Assembly (NCBI RefSeq): GCF_019175385.1
Contig: NC_083346.1
Coordinates: 57,503,821-57,567,820, forward strand
DNA: 64,000 bases
From: Lycium barbarum
Taxonomy: Eukaryota > Streptophyta > Magnoliopsida > Solanales > Solanaceae
Direction of reading: 5' to 3'
The notes under the pieces were generated by a model, which did not search any database, was not told the DNA's origin, and was given only the letters and a program-made list of their open reading frames with translations. This document shows positions 1 to 12,653 of the stretch, one piece after another. Made by a program: the position numbers and the translations under genes. Within the stretch, counting starts at the first letter, position 1; each line of letters begins with the position of its first letter.

Positions 1-317
1 TCCCGAACTTCACTTTAGACTTTTGTTCCACTGTTCCACTTCAAAACTCTTAATATACTGAAAGATATACATTCTCCCGGTTAAACCAAAATTTCCGTAC
101 CAAACCTTGCCCAACTTTCCTTCAAAGCCTTGGAAGCTTAATCTACTTAGTTCACTTGTTTTCCGGTCCTTCTATAACCTGTTACGCGAACTCGGACTCT
201 TATAATTGTAAAACGAGCACCTATGATCTTGCATCTTCTCGACAATAACTCCAATGTTTGCAATTGAATCACTAACACCTAACGAATCTCAACGTACCGA
301 AACTACGGGGTGTAACC
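1..317 (-). mobile_element. start portion of a minus-strand LTR, cut by the window edge
   Basis: Read on the minus strand, this stretch begins near 317 with GTTACACCCCGTAG, the usual start of LTRs of this type (TGTTACACC). Immediately to its right lies sequence that matches the leader just upstream of gag in related elements (GATCGTGCGATAGAGCC at about 353-369). The block therefore looks like an LTR inserted into the leader of element E1. Its other end is outside the window, so the TSD cannot be read, and the first base appears mutated. Confidence 0.5.
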
Positions 318-1380
318 AATTAGGAATGATTGACCTTTCTTTCTCATCATAGATCGTGCGATAGAGCCATAACATAAGAATTACTTTTTCCTAATTGTGC
401 GTTATGTTTTCAGCAATGCCGGTGAAGAGAAAGACAACAGTCGCCTAGAAGGGCAAGACAGTAGCCGGTAGGAGGACTGAACGGGAGCCACCGGCATATA
501 TAGAGGAGGGTGAGTCCTATAATGAGGTTCTATCTTGGACCTCTCACACACCCCTATCTCAGAGGAGCATGAAGGGGTCTCAGCTCTAGCTCTAGCACCG
601 CCAGCTCCTCCACCAGATGCCTCAGGCCATCAGATAACACAGGCTATTCAATTGCTGACCCAGTTAATTGCCGCTCAAGCTCAGCGGCAGGGTGTGAGTC
701 CTGGTAACAGAGCGGCTGGTGTAAGAGCCCATGATTTTATTAGCTTGAATCCTCCAGAATTTTATGGGTCAAAATCGGATGAAGACCTGAGGGCTTTATA
801 GATGAGATGCTGAGGACGTTGAGAATAATACATGCTTCCGATACTGAGTCAGTAGAATTAGCTTCCTATAGATTGCGGGATGTGGCCGTCCTTTGGTATA
901 ATAACTGGATGTCTTCGTGTCACGACCCGTCTAGAGGGCCGCGACGAACACCCGGTGCTAGCCCACCCGGGTGCCCCTTGGCTTACACTTATGCTTACAT
1001 TTAGGTGAGCCATACAATTAAATATATGAATCTATTCGTTCATCATACTAGTCCCATTGGACGACAATTCCTTTATATAATGATTGACATTTATGCCACA
1101 TTAACGTACATGAGCCGACAAGGCTATCAAAATGACATACAAAATATGGGCCGACAAGGACAGACATACCTAACCATATACAAGTGACTACGAACCTCTA
1201 AGAAGAGTATAACATATCACATGAGCGGGATAGGACCCCGCTATGCCTATAATTATATACACAAAAGAATAAGTACCCAAAAGCTATGGCTCCGAATGAA
1301 ATAGAGCTCTGCTATGTAATCTCTGAGTAAGCAACTATGTATCGCGCCTGTCTCCCTGTGCACCTGCGGGCATGACGCAG

Positions 1381-1421
1381 CGTCCACAAACAAAAGGACG
1401 TCAGTACGAAGAATGTACTGA
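1381..1421 (-). other. LTR double hairpin (family B)
   Basis: Plus-strand arms: TCAGTAC 1401-1407 and GTACTGA 1415-1421 (7-nt loop), and next to them CGTCC 1381-1385 and GGACG 1396-1400. Confidence 0.75.
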
Positions 1422-3099
1422 GTATGTAAAGCATGATCTATATCAATATAGAAGCATAGATAGCAACATAAGAAATAACATCGAATGGGAGATGGCAATA
1501 TCATCGTCATGTGCACTTGCTTCCCTTTCTTAGGAACTTTCCATATCTAATACGTGTTTGTGTACATACATCATTATCCGTATTCATAATAGTACCCGTA
1601 CCATATTTGTACTCGTATTCGTATATATGACCTTATTCACATTCATATACATAGTCATATCATATTCGTATTCATATCCTATACATAATCATATCATCTA
1701 CATAGCATTTACATAACATACCCGACCCCGAAGGTTCGGTGTTTCACGTACCCGGCCATAGCTAGGCTCGGTGGTCATACATACCTGGCCAACCAAGGCT
1801 CAGTGTTACACATACCTAGCCCTACCAAGGCTCAATGTTACACATACCTGGCCCTACCAAGGATCAGTGTTACCCGTACCCAACTGCAGTGGTGTGCGCG
1901 CGTTACGTAAACATACATACATATACATCTATACATATACTACCCGGCCATATAAGCTCGGTGTTTCATAGTAGCCATACAAGGGCATACATACATATAG
2001 CTCATAAGCATCTTTACTATTATCATTACTATCATCATCGTCATCGTTATCATCATCGCTATTACCATTATAGTCGTCATCAATATCATTATCACTATTA
2101 TCATCATTCATCACACTTATCTTTATAGCCTTACTCGTCATACAAGGAACTTAGTACAATCGTAGCATATCAAGAATCGTGAGCTTAATAGCTCGGAAGA
2201 TTGAATCATTTATGAGACATCACAGACTTATGGAAGATTTAGATATTTGGTCAAAGAACCATGCCTTATGAAAGAAGGGTTAGCCTTACATACCTTTTTC
2301 GTTCGACTATTTACCACTCGCACGGTCTCTTTCAACGGTTGCGTTTATACCTTCATTAAAGTCATACTACCGTTAGAATCGACAACTAGCACACATGGTT
2401 AAAGCTAGAGAAAATTGGACAGCATCTCCTTTATTTATACAACATTCCCTCATATCGTAATTTAACTCCCCAAACGTCAACAATACATTCACAATACCAT
2501 AACAATGGCCATTAATCATTTACGTTAACCACCTTATCTAGATTTCTCAATTCGCTCCCAATTCATCCATATTCATGGTCATATCACCCGACTTCGTCCA
2601 TTCATATACAATTCCCATTTTTATGATCTTAACATCATTTATAACACATTCATATCACAACACAACAAGAATCATGGTTCAATTCAAACTATCTCTCAAA
2701 ATGTCACTATTCACCATTCATGACCCATTTTTCTATACTCATCTAATGTCCAAGCATTTTAACTCTCAAATAACTTAAACAACATATATATACCATAAAT
2801 CTTACCTTAGATGTTATAGGAATGAGCCTTGGTCGAAATACTCCACTTGAGCAAGAACCCTAGTTTTCCTTCAACAAGATTTTCTTGACTTGAATGATCG
2901 TAATGGGTTTCCTTACACTTGATTCACTTGATTTGTGTTGTTGATGACTAATAATCCTTGAATTCTTGTGGAATAAATGTAGATAGATGTTTTAGATAGA
3001 AGGGATGAAATGTGGGAATGAAATACTAAACTTGGTCCCTTATTTAATAACCCAAAATCTGATCTTAAATGAACAACACAGTAGTCGTAAACTTGGTTT

Positions 3100-3350
3100 A
3101 CGATACGTATTCCAGTTTACGGACCGTCCTTCGTGGTCGTGTTTAATCATATCAGAACCAGAAACTCAGGCTGAGACGTGGTGATTTACGGACACAGTTT
3201 AAGGGCCGTAAACCACTTTACGGTCCGTATTTTGGGTCGTATTTAACCATTTGCTCACTTGCCAGAAAGTTGAAGTTTTGGAAACCAAAATACGACATGG
3301 CAGTTTACGGGCCGTATACCACTTTACGGTCCGTGTTTCATTTTACGTGC
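3100..3350. repeat. GC-rich inverted-repeat block in LTR B
   Basis: Several imperfect copies of a TTTACGG...CCGTAAA type palindrome. Examples are GGGCCGTAAACCACTTTACG with flanking GTCCGT near 3203-3228 and a near copy at about 3310-3335. The block lies close to the 5' start of the LTR, just upstream (minus strand) of the TATA-like TATTAAATAAG near 3040. Confidence 0.6.
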
Positions 3351-4592
3351 AACTGGCCAGAATGCAAACCTGCAACTTTTCACATTTCCAAAACCTATAA
3401 TTAGTCTTTGTGGAGCATAACCTATCTCTTATTGCAATTGCCTTCGGATCTTACTTAGGGTCGTCAAACGTTGTTTCTTACTTACGGAAATATTGTATGC
3501 TCATACTCCTCAATAGATCATTCACTTGCGTACCAACGGAAGATTTTTCCGAGGTGTAACACTTCGAGAGGGGAAAATGCGCCTCCCCCGGTATGGCAAG
3601 AGTTCATAAATGCCTTCATTCGCCATTATTTGCCACCCGAGGTTTGACGGGCCCGAGCCGATAGATTTTTGAATCTCAGGCAAGGAAATATGAGTGCCCG
3701 AGAGTATATCCTTCGGTTCAATTCATTGGCTAGGTATGCTCCGGCCATGGTAGCCGATATGGGAGACCGGGTACAATTGTTTGTGAGTGGTTCGGGGCCA
3801 CATTTGATTAAGGATTGTCTAACAGCTTCACTCCAGGATGGGATGTATATTTCCTGTATTCAGGCCCATGCCTAGGACCTGGAAGAATGACAGTAGCCAC
3901 AAAAGGGTGAGAACGATTATGATAGAGGTTATAGTAAGAGGGACAGATATTCTGATGCTGCTAGTGAGTTCAGAGGGGGTCAAAGGCGGCAGTATTCTAG
4001 GCATTTAGGCCAATCAGTGGCTAGTGCACCCCCTCGATTTGCGGACAAGAGATTTGACTGCCCTATTTATTCTGGACCAGGTCAGAGTTCCAGAGCTTCG
4101 ACCTCTCAGGATAAGGGTGACTCAGGCCAGATGAGATCATCTATACCACAATGTACTCTGTGTGGTAAACTACATTGGGGACCATGTCAATTGGGTTTAG
4201 ATGTTTGTTACGTTTGTGGCCAGCCAGGCCATATTACGCGAGAGTGTCCGTTCCAAGGTGGTAGGCGTACGGTTCAGCCCACAGGGCCAGCAGCTGGTTC
4301 TTCACAATCAAAGCATCCTCCTGGACAAAACTCTCAGACATCAGTAGGTCATGCTAGAGGTAGAGGGGGAGGGCCCAGCTTGAGCGGTCCTCAGAATAGC
4401 ATTTACGCATTGACTGGTCAACAGGACGTGGAGTTTTCACCCGATGTTGATACATGTATATTGTTAATATTTTCTTATGATGTGTATGTATTGATTGATC
4501 CGAGTGCTACATTGTTAAATGCTACTCCTTATATTGTTGGTCGGATTGGGGTGAAACTTGAGTCGATTAAAATTTTCCAACTGTTTCATTAA

Positions 4593-6530
4593 TGAGATGC
4601 CAGTATAATTAGATGGGAGTGTAACTTCTTCTCGAGGAAGGAAGTGGAAGGGATACGTATATGTTTAAATATGACCCTTAAGTATAAATATGCTAATGAT
4701 TCGTAAGTACAAAGGGCTAAAAGACGTAAGAGAACGATGTACGTTACTAAAAGGACAAGATATCAATGAGGGCCTTTCATCGTATAAAATATGGTGGCAA
4801 GAATGTTGTATGGATGTACGGGTATAATGATATATGAATATGAGGCAAGTATAAGACTATGGTACGTTGTCTTTCCGAAGTTCTCTTATCATAAGACTAT
4901 CGAGCTAGTAATATAAGGATGCATAGCTAATAAAGAATGGGGGATAGCACTTCAAGGAAAGAATTATTCAGAGTTTCAAAATAAGGGTGTAGTAAAAGTT
5001 CAGTAATGAGGAGAAGAATAATTGAGTAAAATGGCACCCGAGGTAAATAATGGGTTAAGACGAGAAGTTAAGTGAGTGATTACATGGAACTGAAAGCTCA
5101 TGATGATACGAGAATTCTAGGCATAAGATATTCAGGATGCGGGAGAATTAAAGTCGTTCTGTCAGCAAGTAGAATGGACCTAAATGAGGAGTTAAAGGCT
5201 TGTAGCAGTAGTACATGGGATAATAAGGAGTAAGTTCGTGTAAGACAGCTTCATTTTCATTAAAAATGAATAAGGATAGATCTAGCATTGAAATGGCTAT
5301 GCCTATTCTGGAAGATAACCGAAGGGTATATAGACTCATATATTATAGAGAGAATGTAATTATATGTGAGGGTTGCTAAGATCACTAGAGCTTTAACTGA
5401 TGAAGCATAGTAAAGCTGGGAATAATAATTGCAAAGCATAGTATATGTTTGGAAACTTGAGTAATGATATAGTATTCTGGAACGGGTACATGGCCTATTC
5501 AGAGACAACAAAGATGTATCATAACCTTGGTGGATTGATAGAAAGAACATGTTATAAAAGTTTGTGGTCCCTTAATAAATAAATAGAAGTATGAGAAACT
5601 GAAGTATCATACAGTTATGTCATTGAGGAATGAGGGAATAATCAGTATGAATTTCATAATTGTAAGAGATCATGCAAGCTATATATGGAATTATCTAGTT
5701 AAAAAGCTCAGTTTTCTACTAACACCTGAGGAACAATAGCTTCAGAGAGACGTGAAGAATATGGATTACCCCAGTATTGTTTTCTACCTGGAGATAAGTA
5801 TGTAGAGCACATTTCTCCGACGTCCAAGGATATGTCATGGGCGTATATATTAGAAATTTGAAAAGAATTGGGAAGATCAGTTAGTGTAGATTGAATTTAC
5901 ATATGGTATTATTCATCATTCTAATATCCAGATGGCTCGTATGAAGCTCTATAAGAATGGGAAAATGACAGATTGTTGGAAATTGGAAACTTACCCTGAA
6001 GAGATTTATGAGGAGTAATAAGGAGGATAAGTTGACCCTTGGATACCTTAGATTTCACGGAATGATAGTCAAAGGACCTACTAAATTTACCTTCAGAAGT
6101 GGAATCTGTATGTTCAGTCTTGTCTACGTCTATGCCTCGCAAGCTTAATAAGAAGTCCCCCACAGTTGTAATGATTGATGATATTCGGACTACAGAACAA
6201 TTATCGTGTGAGAAAGTTCCTACTACCCTCCCAAACCGCCAAAGTTCTGAGGTTGTGGATCGAGAACCAGAGATGTAGCCTCGGTTATAGTACTATGAAA
6301 GGATGCAGAGATAAAAGAAATAACTTGATAAGTTAAGAAAGATATGAAGTTTAGATAACCACACTTATTTCCACCCTTAGAAGAAGTTCAAGCAAAAACG
6401 TCATTGTTCTCAGGTATGTAATGCTTCCTTTGATGATTTCATGGTCGTGTGTGGCCAATGTTGATAGGATGGTAGTGGGTCAGTTACAGGGGAAACTCTG
6501 GTGAAATTTTTGCAGAATCCTTAAGGATTT
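4593..6530 (+). other. decayed E1 pol region
   Basis: About 1.9 kb between the broken protease and the PPT, far shorter than a 3.5-4 kb pol. Most of it shows no domain I can recognise. At about 5913-5957 there is a trace of integrase matching the stretch that encodes HSNIQMAPYEALYG in E2 and E3. From about 6370 to 6530 it matches the non-coding tail between chromodomain and PPT in E2 (GGGGAAACTCTGG is shared). Large deletions plus point decay are the simplest reading. Confidence 0.6.
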
Positions 6531-6565
6531 AATATTCGAGGACGAATGTTCTTAAGGGGGAGGAA
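6531..6565 (+). other. palindrome and polypurine tract of E1
   Basis: AATATTCG-AGGA-CGAATGTT (6531-6550) is a near-perfect inverted repeat. The purine tract TTAAGGGGGAGGAA (6552-6565) then abuts the LTR start. The tract primes plus-strand DNA synthesis in LTR elements. The same palindrome-then-PPT arrangement is seen in E2 and E3. Confidence 0.8.
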
Positions 6566-8635
6566 TGTTACACCTTGGAATTTCGTGTCACTTGCATTAT
6601 AAATAGAATAGCATAAGAATAAAGTGAAAATGGAGCCCCTATAAGTTTAAGAAGAATATTTGATAATTTCAAGAGTATACCTTAAGATTCCAAAGGCATT
6701 TGAGGCAAAGGAAGTGAGTTCGTCAGAGAAAGTTAAGGTTGAGTTATGTTTTGGGGAAATTTGGCATCAATTGAGTTGCACATTGCTTAGAATCACATTT
6801 ATGGAGAGATATAAATCCCCTTATATGGTTAATGAAGTTTTATACAAGTACCAAGAAGGTTCCATGAGGATTGGAGGTCAAACGAGTCGTAAAGAACGCG
6901 ATTTCGCGAAACCGGGAGCTGCAGGGGCAGTGTGTGGCCGCACATTGAGTGTGCTGACCCGCACACTGGTCGCCAACTCACCATTTTGGGTGAGTTCATT
7001 TCCCAACATCAGTTTTGGCAGAGGGAGGAGTGTGCGGCCACACACTGAGTGTGCAAGGCTGCATACTCATCGCAAAGTAGGGTCGGAGGGTGATTTTGAC
7101 ACCTTTTTAAATCCCAAATGACTCCAACCTTATTTACAACCTTCCACACTCATTTTCCCACTTCTCTAGAGTCTTAAAAAGAGTTCCTAAAGGTTTTCAA
7201 CAACCCCATACCTTTCCATATCATCCAAAGAGAGAATCAACATCAAAACCTCAAGGTAAATCCAAAGAGAGTGATGGTTCTTGCTTCCTTTCAAGGTTGT
7301 GGTGAAATTGGTCTTGGAAAGAGAGTCGAATAAGGTGAAATCCTAATACTTCAAGGTATTTTTTTCATCCTATTCTCATGTTTAAGTTATCTAAAGGTCT
7401 AGTGACTTTTACTGAGGAGGAAATCTAAAGTAGAGAAGCCATAGATGTTGAGGTGAAGAAGATGACTATAGATGAATTTGAAAAGAGGATTTCGGGTGAA
7501 TTTGAGATGGATTTGAATATAATTCCTTGATTATGATATATTGGATGTTGTTATTGGTGTTTGGGAGTTATTTTTCCATATAGTGGAAGTTGACAAAATA
7601 GGGGAAGTGTTGCCCAAATTGCGTTAGCTTTTAAGTTGTTCTAAGTTTGAGCTTAAGCATATTTTCAAGACTAATGTTGTACGAATCCTCTTGAATGTAG
7701 AGTTGCAAGCTTTGGCAGAAAATGTTTACTCGTTAAGAAGACGTGAAGGTATGTGAGGCTAACCCCTTCTTTCAAAAGGCATGATTCTTATGTTATGCTT
7801 CCACATGTGCTATCCATATCGTCCTCATTCCTAAAACGCTAGAAGTTCATGATTCTTAAAATCGTTATCATGCTATAGGTAAATGTCTCCTATGATAAGA
7901 ACGATAGTGATGATGAATCCATTTCAAAATTTATGAGTTGATGCTGTTAAATGACTATTAAGCTCATTTCTTGATATTCATGATTCCACCATCCCACTCT
8001 TATGATCATTCCATGTTTGGAGGTACCAAGCCTAAAGTTCTAGATGTTTTCATGAGATGATTGAGCATACTAGATGATTCTTGATTCCATTTATGACAAG
8101 TGGCCTCATTTTATGTTAATGCTTCCTCAAAGTGCAATATGATGATAATGGTGATTATGATGACAATTTCAACTCTAAAAATGCCAAAGTTTAAGTTTTA
8201 ATGTACTCATGATACTATTGAGCTTATTATAAGATTTCTAATCGTATTCATTATTGTTAATCTCATCTTATGTAATTGTTCCTTCAAGGTGAGATGTAGG
8301 CATAACTTCCTTAATGTGGATTCATTAAAGATGCTTGAAATATCCAATTCCTAGAAATGCTAGAACCTATGACTTTTAAGACTTTTAAAATGTTATCGAT
8401 AAAAGATCTCAGTAGTGATAATAGTGATGATGATGAGATACTGCCGAGCCTTGATATGGCCGGATATGGATACTGCTGATACTTGATATGGCTAGATACG
8501 GATGCTGCCGAGCCTTGATATGGCCGGACACGGATGTTGTCGAGCCTTATTATGGCTAGATACGGATATAACCAAACCTCACTATGGTCGGATACGGATA
8601 ATATACCGAGTCTATATGGCCGGGTACGGTATTGC
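6566..8635 (+). mobile_element. E1 3' LTR, first part
   Basis: Starts TGTTACACCTTGG right after the PPT and runs to the E2 insertion at 8636. A 153-codon open frame at 6660-7121 lies wholly inside it and has no recognisable domain. A GC-rich block at about 6925-7075 holds two copies of a palindromic GTGTGCGGCCACAC-like motif. Short tandem repeats of a GATATGGCCGGATACGGAT type occupy 8437-8630. No E1 5' LTR is available for dating. Confidence 0.85.
8437..8632. repeat. short GC-rich tandem repeats in E1 3' LTR
   Basis: Roughly five to six degenerate copies of a 30-35-bp unit containing CCGAGCCTTGATATGGCCGG followed by ATACGGAT. Comparable CCGAG...GGCCGGGTACGG repeats occur in other LTR families in this window. 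Confidence 0.65.
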
Positions 8636-9051
8636 GTTCACTACCCAGCTAGGGGCCGCAACGGGTACCCGCGGCTAACCACCGAGCACCGCTCATTCTA
8701 TTTCTCATCATGCTCATCTAGCTCTTTTATCACATTTATACTCAAATTGTCGGAAAATCTTATTTCATATAGGAACATAAATACTTTATATACATATGCC
8801 TCTCGGCCATCAAAATAATATATATACATAATAACCTCTCATGAGACAATCTAACCCACACTGCGTATCTACGAGCCTCTACTGGAGTGCTAAACATAAG
8901 GACAGGACAAGACCCCATCATGCCCAAAATACATATACACAAAAGAATCATCATAAGCACCTCCGAACAATGGAGTGCTCTCAATCAGCTACTGGCTTCT
9001 ACGAATCAGGATCAAGCTCACCTTCCTGTCTACCTATGGGCATGAACTCAG

Positions 9052-9091
9052 CGTCCAAAGAAAACGGACGTCAGTACGAACATTGTACTGA
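9052..9091 (-). other. LTR double hairpin (E2 3' LTR)
   Basis: Plus-strand arms TCAGTAC 9071-9077 / GTACTGA 9085-9091 and CGTCC 9052-9056 / GGACG 9066-9070. Confidence 0.75.
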
Positions 9092-9995
9092 GTATGAGAG
9101 GCATAAACAATGAAATAAGACAATGATACAAAGGGAGATATCAATATGGAACATCTATATCTGACTGTCAAGTACAAAGGAAATAATGCATGCTGGCTTA
9201 CTCATAATCATCATCATGTCATGTATGCATAAATGTATAAGCTGCCCGTCCATATAGGTACGGTGTGATAATCATAGCATTAGCCTACGTCCAGGCCTCC
9301 CGCGTCCGGGGTATCATCTCATGCCGCCCACTAGTGGTGTCTGCCCATGCCATTTGGCCATGGTGTATAGCTGCCCGCCTTAGCGGTGACTGCCCGGCCA
9401 TATAGGCGCGGTGTAACATCATCATCATAACATGCTTATCTTATCATAGTACATGCATAAGGCTCAAAATCAACTACACTTTATCGGGGTGACCTAAGGT
9501 CGTGATCCCCCGATTTCATTATGGAGTAGTCATTGACATTCTGCCTCACCTTGAAGGAATTAGCACAAAAGGTGAGTGTAAGCAATAAATAACATCATTA
9601 ACATTATAGAATCATCATCTCATATCTCTTATCTTATATGCCATTCATAGATATAGGCTTTTAGCTTTCCGGAATATAGGAACTCACGAAGAGGAAAGAA
9701 AATCATGCTAGAAGATTCATGCCATTAGAAAGAAAGGACTAGCCTCACATACCTTTGACGTCTAACTAAGCTATCGCTTGCTTGTTCTCCTCCGATATCA
9801 CGTTTCTACCTTCAAGAGAGAATTCGCACTAACGTTAGTTAATTCGACTATAAGAATACGTGACTATTTCTAGGGAAAATTGGGCAGCACTTCCTTCGTC
9901 AAACTTCTTTCTTTACGTCTATCGTCTTCAAGTCTCGATTAAGATCATCAAATGCTATCTCTTACTTATCGATTCATCGTGTATGTCATGCCCTT

Positions 9996-11796
9996 TGTTA
10001 CACCTCTCATTTTCATATGTTGAGTTTCGCCGAATGCTAATTGTCCTAGTCTTGGGAAGTAGGATAAAAAAATTTCGAGGTCAAGGGATAGACATGTCCA
10101 TCTTGGGTATATAATGGATAAAAACCATGTTTAGTAAGCTTCGGGAAGGTTTAAGACTCGTCGGATCATCGGAGTTAAGTTTCGGAGAAAGTTGGCAAAA
10201 ATGTGGAGAAATTGGAGAGAAATGGTGAATTGTGGTTAATGCATGTAAATGATGATTGTTGATTTCAATATTGTGGATGTTATTGTGAGCGTTTGGGAGT
10301 TGATATTGAATACGGGAAAAGTGGTATAAACAAAAAGGAAACGCTGCCCGATTTTCTCTAGAAATAGTAGCGCGTTCTTATGATCTATTAACTAACGTTA
10401 GTGCGAATTCCCTCTTGAAGGTAAAGACGCGACATTGAAGGAGAACAAGCGAACGCTAGATCGATTAAACGATAAAAGGTATGTAAGGCAAATCCCTTTT
10501 CTTCCAAGGCATGAATCTTTCAATTTTTTCATGATCCTCCTATATGATGGAGCTTATGAGTCCTTAGATATACTAAACTACATACGAGCATGATAATGAT
10601 GATGAGGCATTAAAGTATAGAGATTCGATAGTTCATGATATGATGATCCTATGACGTTAATGATGTCATAATTGTTAACACTCACCTTATGCTCTAATTC
10701 TTTCAAGGTGAGTTAGAATACTCATAAATGCTCATAATGTACTCGGGGGTTCATGACCTTACGTCACCCCGACATAGCCATGATTGCCTTCAAAACCTAA
10801 TGTAGGCTCCTAACGCTAAATGTGAAATGATGCTAAGTCATGATATGTCTACGAGATGATCAATAATGCTAGCTTATAATGTGCCTATGATATGTATGAA
10901 AATGTCAAGCTATGCTAAGATTATGTTCATGAGATGGGTAATCACGATGGGTTATGATTGGCTATATGACGATATGATTCCACCGCGCCAATATGGTCGG
11001 GCATGGCACCGCTAAGGTGGACTGCATATGATTCCACCGTGCCTAGATGGCCGGGCATGTCACCCCTAAGGCGGGCTGCGATGTTACACCGAGCCTAGAG
11101 GGCCGGGCATGATCACCACTAGTGGGCGACATATGATGGTTACCCGGACGCGGGTTAACGACGAGGATTATGATGAGATGATATATGTGATGTGATGACA
11201 TGTACCATGATATGTAAAATATAAAATATGTAAAAAATGTGTTTGCCTATGACACTCATGCAGGTTATGTTTGTCTCTTATGGATTATGATCCTTCTATC
11301 ATATTTATTTCATTCCTGTCTTACATACTCAGTACAATGTTCGTACTGACGTCCGTTTTCTTTGGAGGCTGTGTTCATGCCCACAGGTAGACAGGGAGGC
11401 GAGCTTGAGCCAGACTCGTAGGAGCTGATAGCTGATTGAAAGCACTCCTTTGTTCCAGAGGTGCTTGATTATTCTTTTGTGTATATTTGTATATTTGGGG
11501 CTCGACTGGGTCTTGTCCCGTCTATGTGTTTTGTACTCCAGTAGAGGCTCGTAGATACACGATGCGGGTTATGCGGTCTCACGAGGTTACTATATGTATA
11601 TGTGTACACCTATTATTTTGATAGCCTAAAGGCTTATGTCTATAAAAGTATTATGTTTCAAATGTGGGATAATTTTCTTATAAATTGAGCATGAATTTGA
11701 TAAAGGGATGTCTAATGAGTATGATAAGCGGTAGAACGAGCGGTGCTCGGTGGTTAGTCCTGGGTACCCGTCGCGGCCCCTAGCTGGGTCGTGACA
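9996..11796 (+). mobile_element. solo LTR D, inserted in E2 3' LTR in opposite orientation
   Basis: TGTTACACC at 9996 to GTCGTGACA at 11796 (1801 bp), flanked by TSD CCCTT at 9991-9995 and 11797-11801. It belongs to the same family as the E2 LTR. Shared stretches include the end (GGCCCCTAGCTGGGT) and a middle block (AACTAACGTTAGTGCGAATT near 10400). Because the host LTR runs the other way, D and the LTR part at 8636-9900 form a large inverted repeat. Confidence 0.95.
11329..11368 (+). other. LTR double hairpin (solo LTR D)
   Basis: TCAGTAC 11329-11335 / GTACTGA 11343-11349, then CGTCC 11350-11354 / GGAGG 11364-11368. The second stem has one mismatch. Confidence 0.65.
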
Positions 11797-11851
11797 CCCT
11801 TTGATAGCTTATTCACTGTACGCTAACGAGGAAAATTTCCAAGGTGTAACA

Positions 11852-11868
11852 TTCTTCCCCCCTTTTGG
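11852..11868 (-). other. polypurine tract of E2
   Basis: Minus strand reads CCAAAAGGGGGGAAGAA directly before the TGTTACACC of the 3' LTR. The palindrome that normally precedes it is split by solo LTR F, with halves at 11869-11875 and 15557-15569. Confidence 0.85.
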
Positions 11869-12291
11869 AACATTCTGTCACACCCTGATTTCCCTACGGT
11901 GTGATGGGCACCAGACCCTTACTTAGGGCCGAGCGAACCCTCAGACTCCTACTGCACGTGAAATCGCATTAAACCTTTCAAGTCAAATAGGATAAAATAC
12001 ATAGTAATTTTTTTTTTAAAGAAATATTCTTTCAAGCTGAACAGATCCATAATCATACAGAATGCGATGCATAGCACAGACCGACATATCGGCTGATGGA
12101 GCCGCTTACTAAACCGACATACCATACCCACGACTCTGTCTCCAAAGTCTCTAACATTAACCAGAAACCATATCACATATACTTCTGACTCGGCAGTCCT
12201 CCAGGAGCAAATGGAGTTTGCCATCTTCGCTGGAACATCTTCTATAATGTCTTCAACTCATCTGGGAGTACCTGCGCGGCATGAAACGCAG

Positions 12292-12329
12292 CCCCCGAAG
12301 AAAGGGGGTCAGTACGGAATATGTACTGA
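12292..12329 (-). other. LTR double hairpin (solo LTR F)
   Basis: TCAGTAC 12309-12315 / GTACTGA 12323-12329. The second stem is CCCCC 12292-12296 / GGGGG 12304-12308 in place of the CGTCC/GGACG pair seen in other families. Confidence 0.75.
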
Positions 12330-12653
12330 GTATGTAAGGCAGAATACAGTAAGCAAAGTCATAGTCGGAATCAGAAGTACAGAAGTATAACAGACAAAAT
12401 CACAATCGGAATCACAGTACAAAAAGAGTGTACACTAGTCAAAATACCGGGGTGCTTATTGCTCAGACTGCCAATCATGTATACTGATGTCATCTGTCAG
12501 AAGGAGTACAGAAAGTACAGAGTACCAAACTGGTTACTTTCCAAACACAGATAACGTCATATGTCAAGGGATACAGAACGTACAGATTGTCCAACGCTGA
12601 CTTTCCAACCACAGATCATGCATGTCAAAATCATGTATCACGAATGCATATAA

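Larger units (their letters stand above)
918..3561 (-). mobile_element. solo LTR, family B, in E1 gag
   Basis: The plus strand reads TGTCACGACCC at 918 and GGTGTAACA at 3561, so the LTR is in minus orientation (TGTTACACC...GGGTCGTGACA). It is flanked by the 5-bp TSD CTTCG at 913-917 and 3562-3566, and gag reading resumes after it. No internal domain is present, hence a solo LTR of 2644 bp. It contains the double hairpin at 1381-1421, short GC-rich repeats at about 1720-1960, and a block of TTTACGG/CCGTAAA inverted repeats at 3100-3350. Short open frames inside (His/Tyr-rich at 1835-2128, for example) are by-products of TAC/ATC-rich low-complexity sequence. Confidence 0.93.
416..4592 (+). pseudogene. 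gag: E1 gag and start of protease, broken
   Basis: Gag forms the particle shell and binds element RNA. ATG at 416 starts MPVKRKTTVA, which aligns with the starts of E2 (20452) and E7 (63925) gag. An in-frame TAG follows at once where E2 and E7 keep CAG. The gag core (VELASYRLRDVAVLWYNNW) is interrupted at 917 by solo LTR B and resumes at 3562 (frame shifted, then YLPPEV). A frameshift also lies near 798, before IDEMLRTL. At 4206-4247 the zinc knuckle CX2CX4HX4C is intact. Protease begins around 4390, with DPS in place of the usual DSG/DTG (about 4498), and homology stops at about 4592, so most of pol is lost or unrecognisable. Non-functional. Confidence 0.85.
8636..11851 (-). mobile_element. 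E2 3' LTR, split by solo LTR D
   Basis: LTR sequence at 8636-9995 and 11802-11851, homologous along its length to the 5' LTR at 20658-22066. On the minus strand it starts TGTTACACCTTGG at 11851, directly after the PPT. The far end reads GTGAAC instead of GTGACA, but the TSD fixes the boundary. The pieces rejoin exactly across the D insertion when compared with the 5' LTR at about 22013-22030. Confidence 0.93.

Noticed and set aside
1835..2128. His/Tyr-rich 97-codon frame, and its Asp/Asn-rich partner on the other strand
   Set aside because: A translation of TAC/ATC-type low-complexity sequence inside solo LTR B; no sign of selection.
6660..7121. 153-codon open frame on the plus strand
   Set aside because: Lies entirely within the E1 3' LTR, crosses the GC-rich repeat block, and has no recognisable domain.
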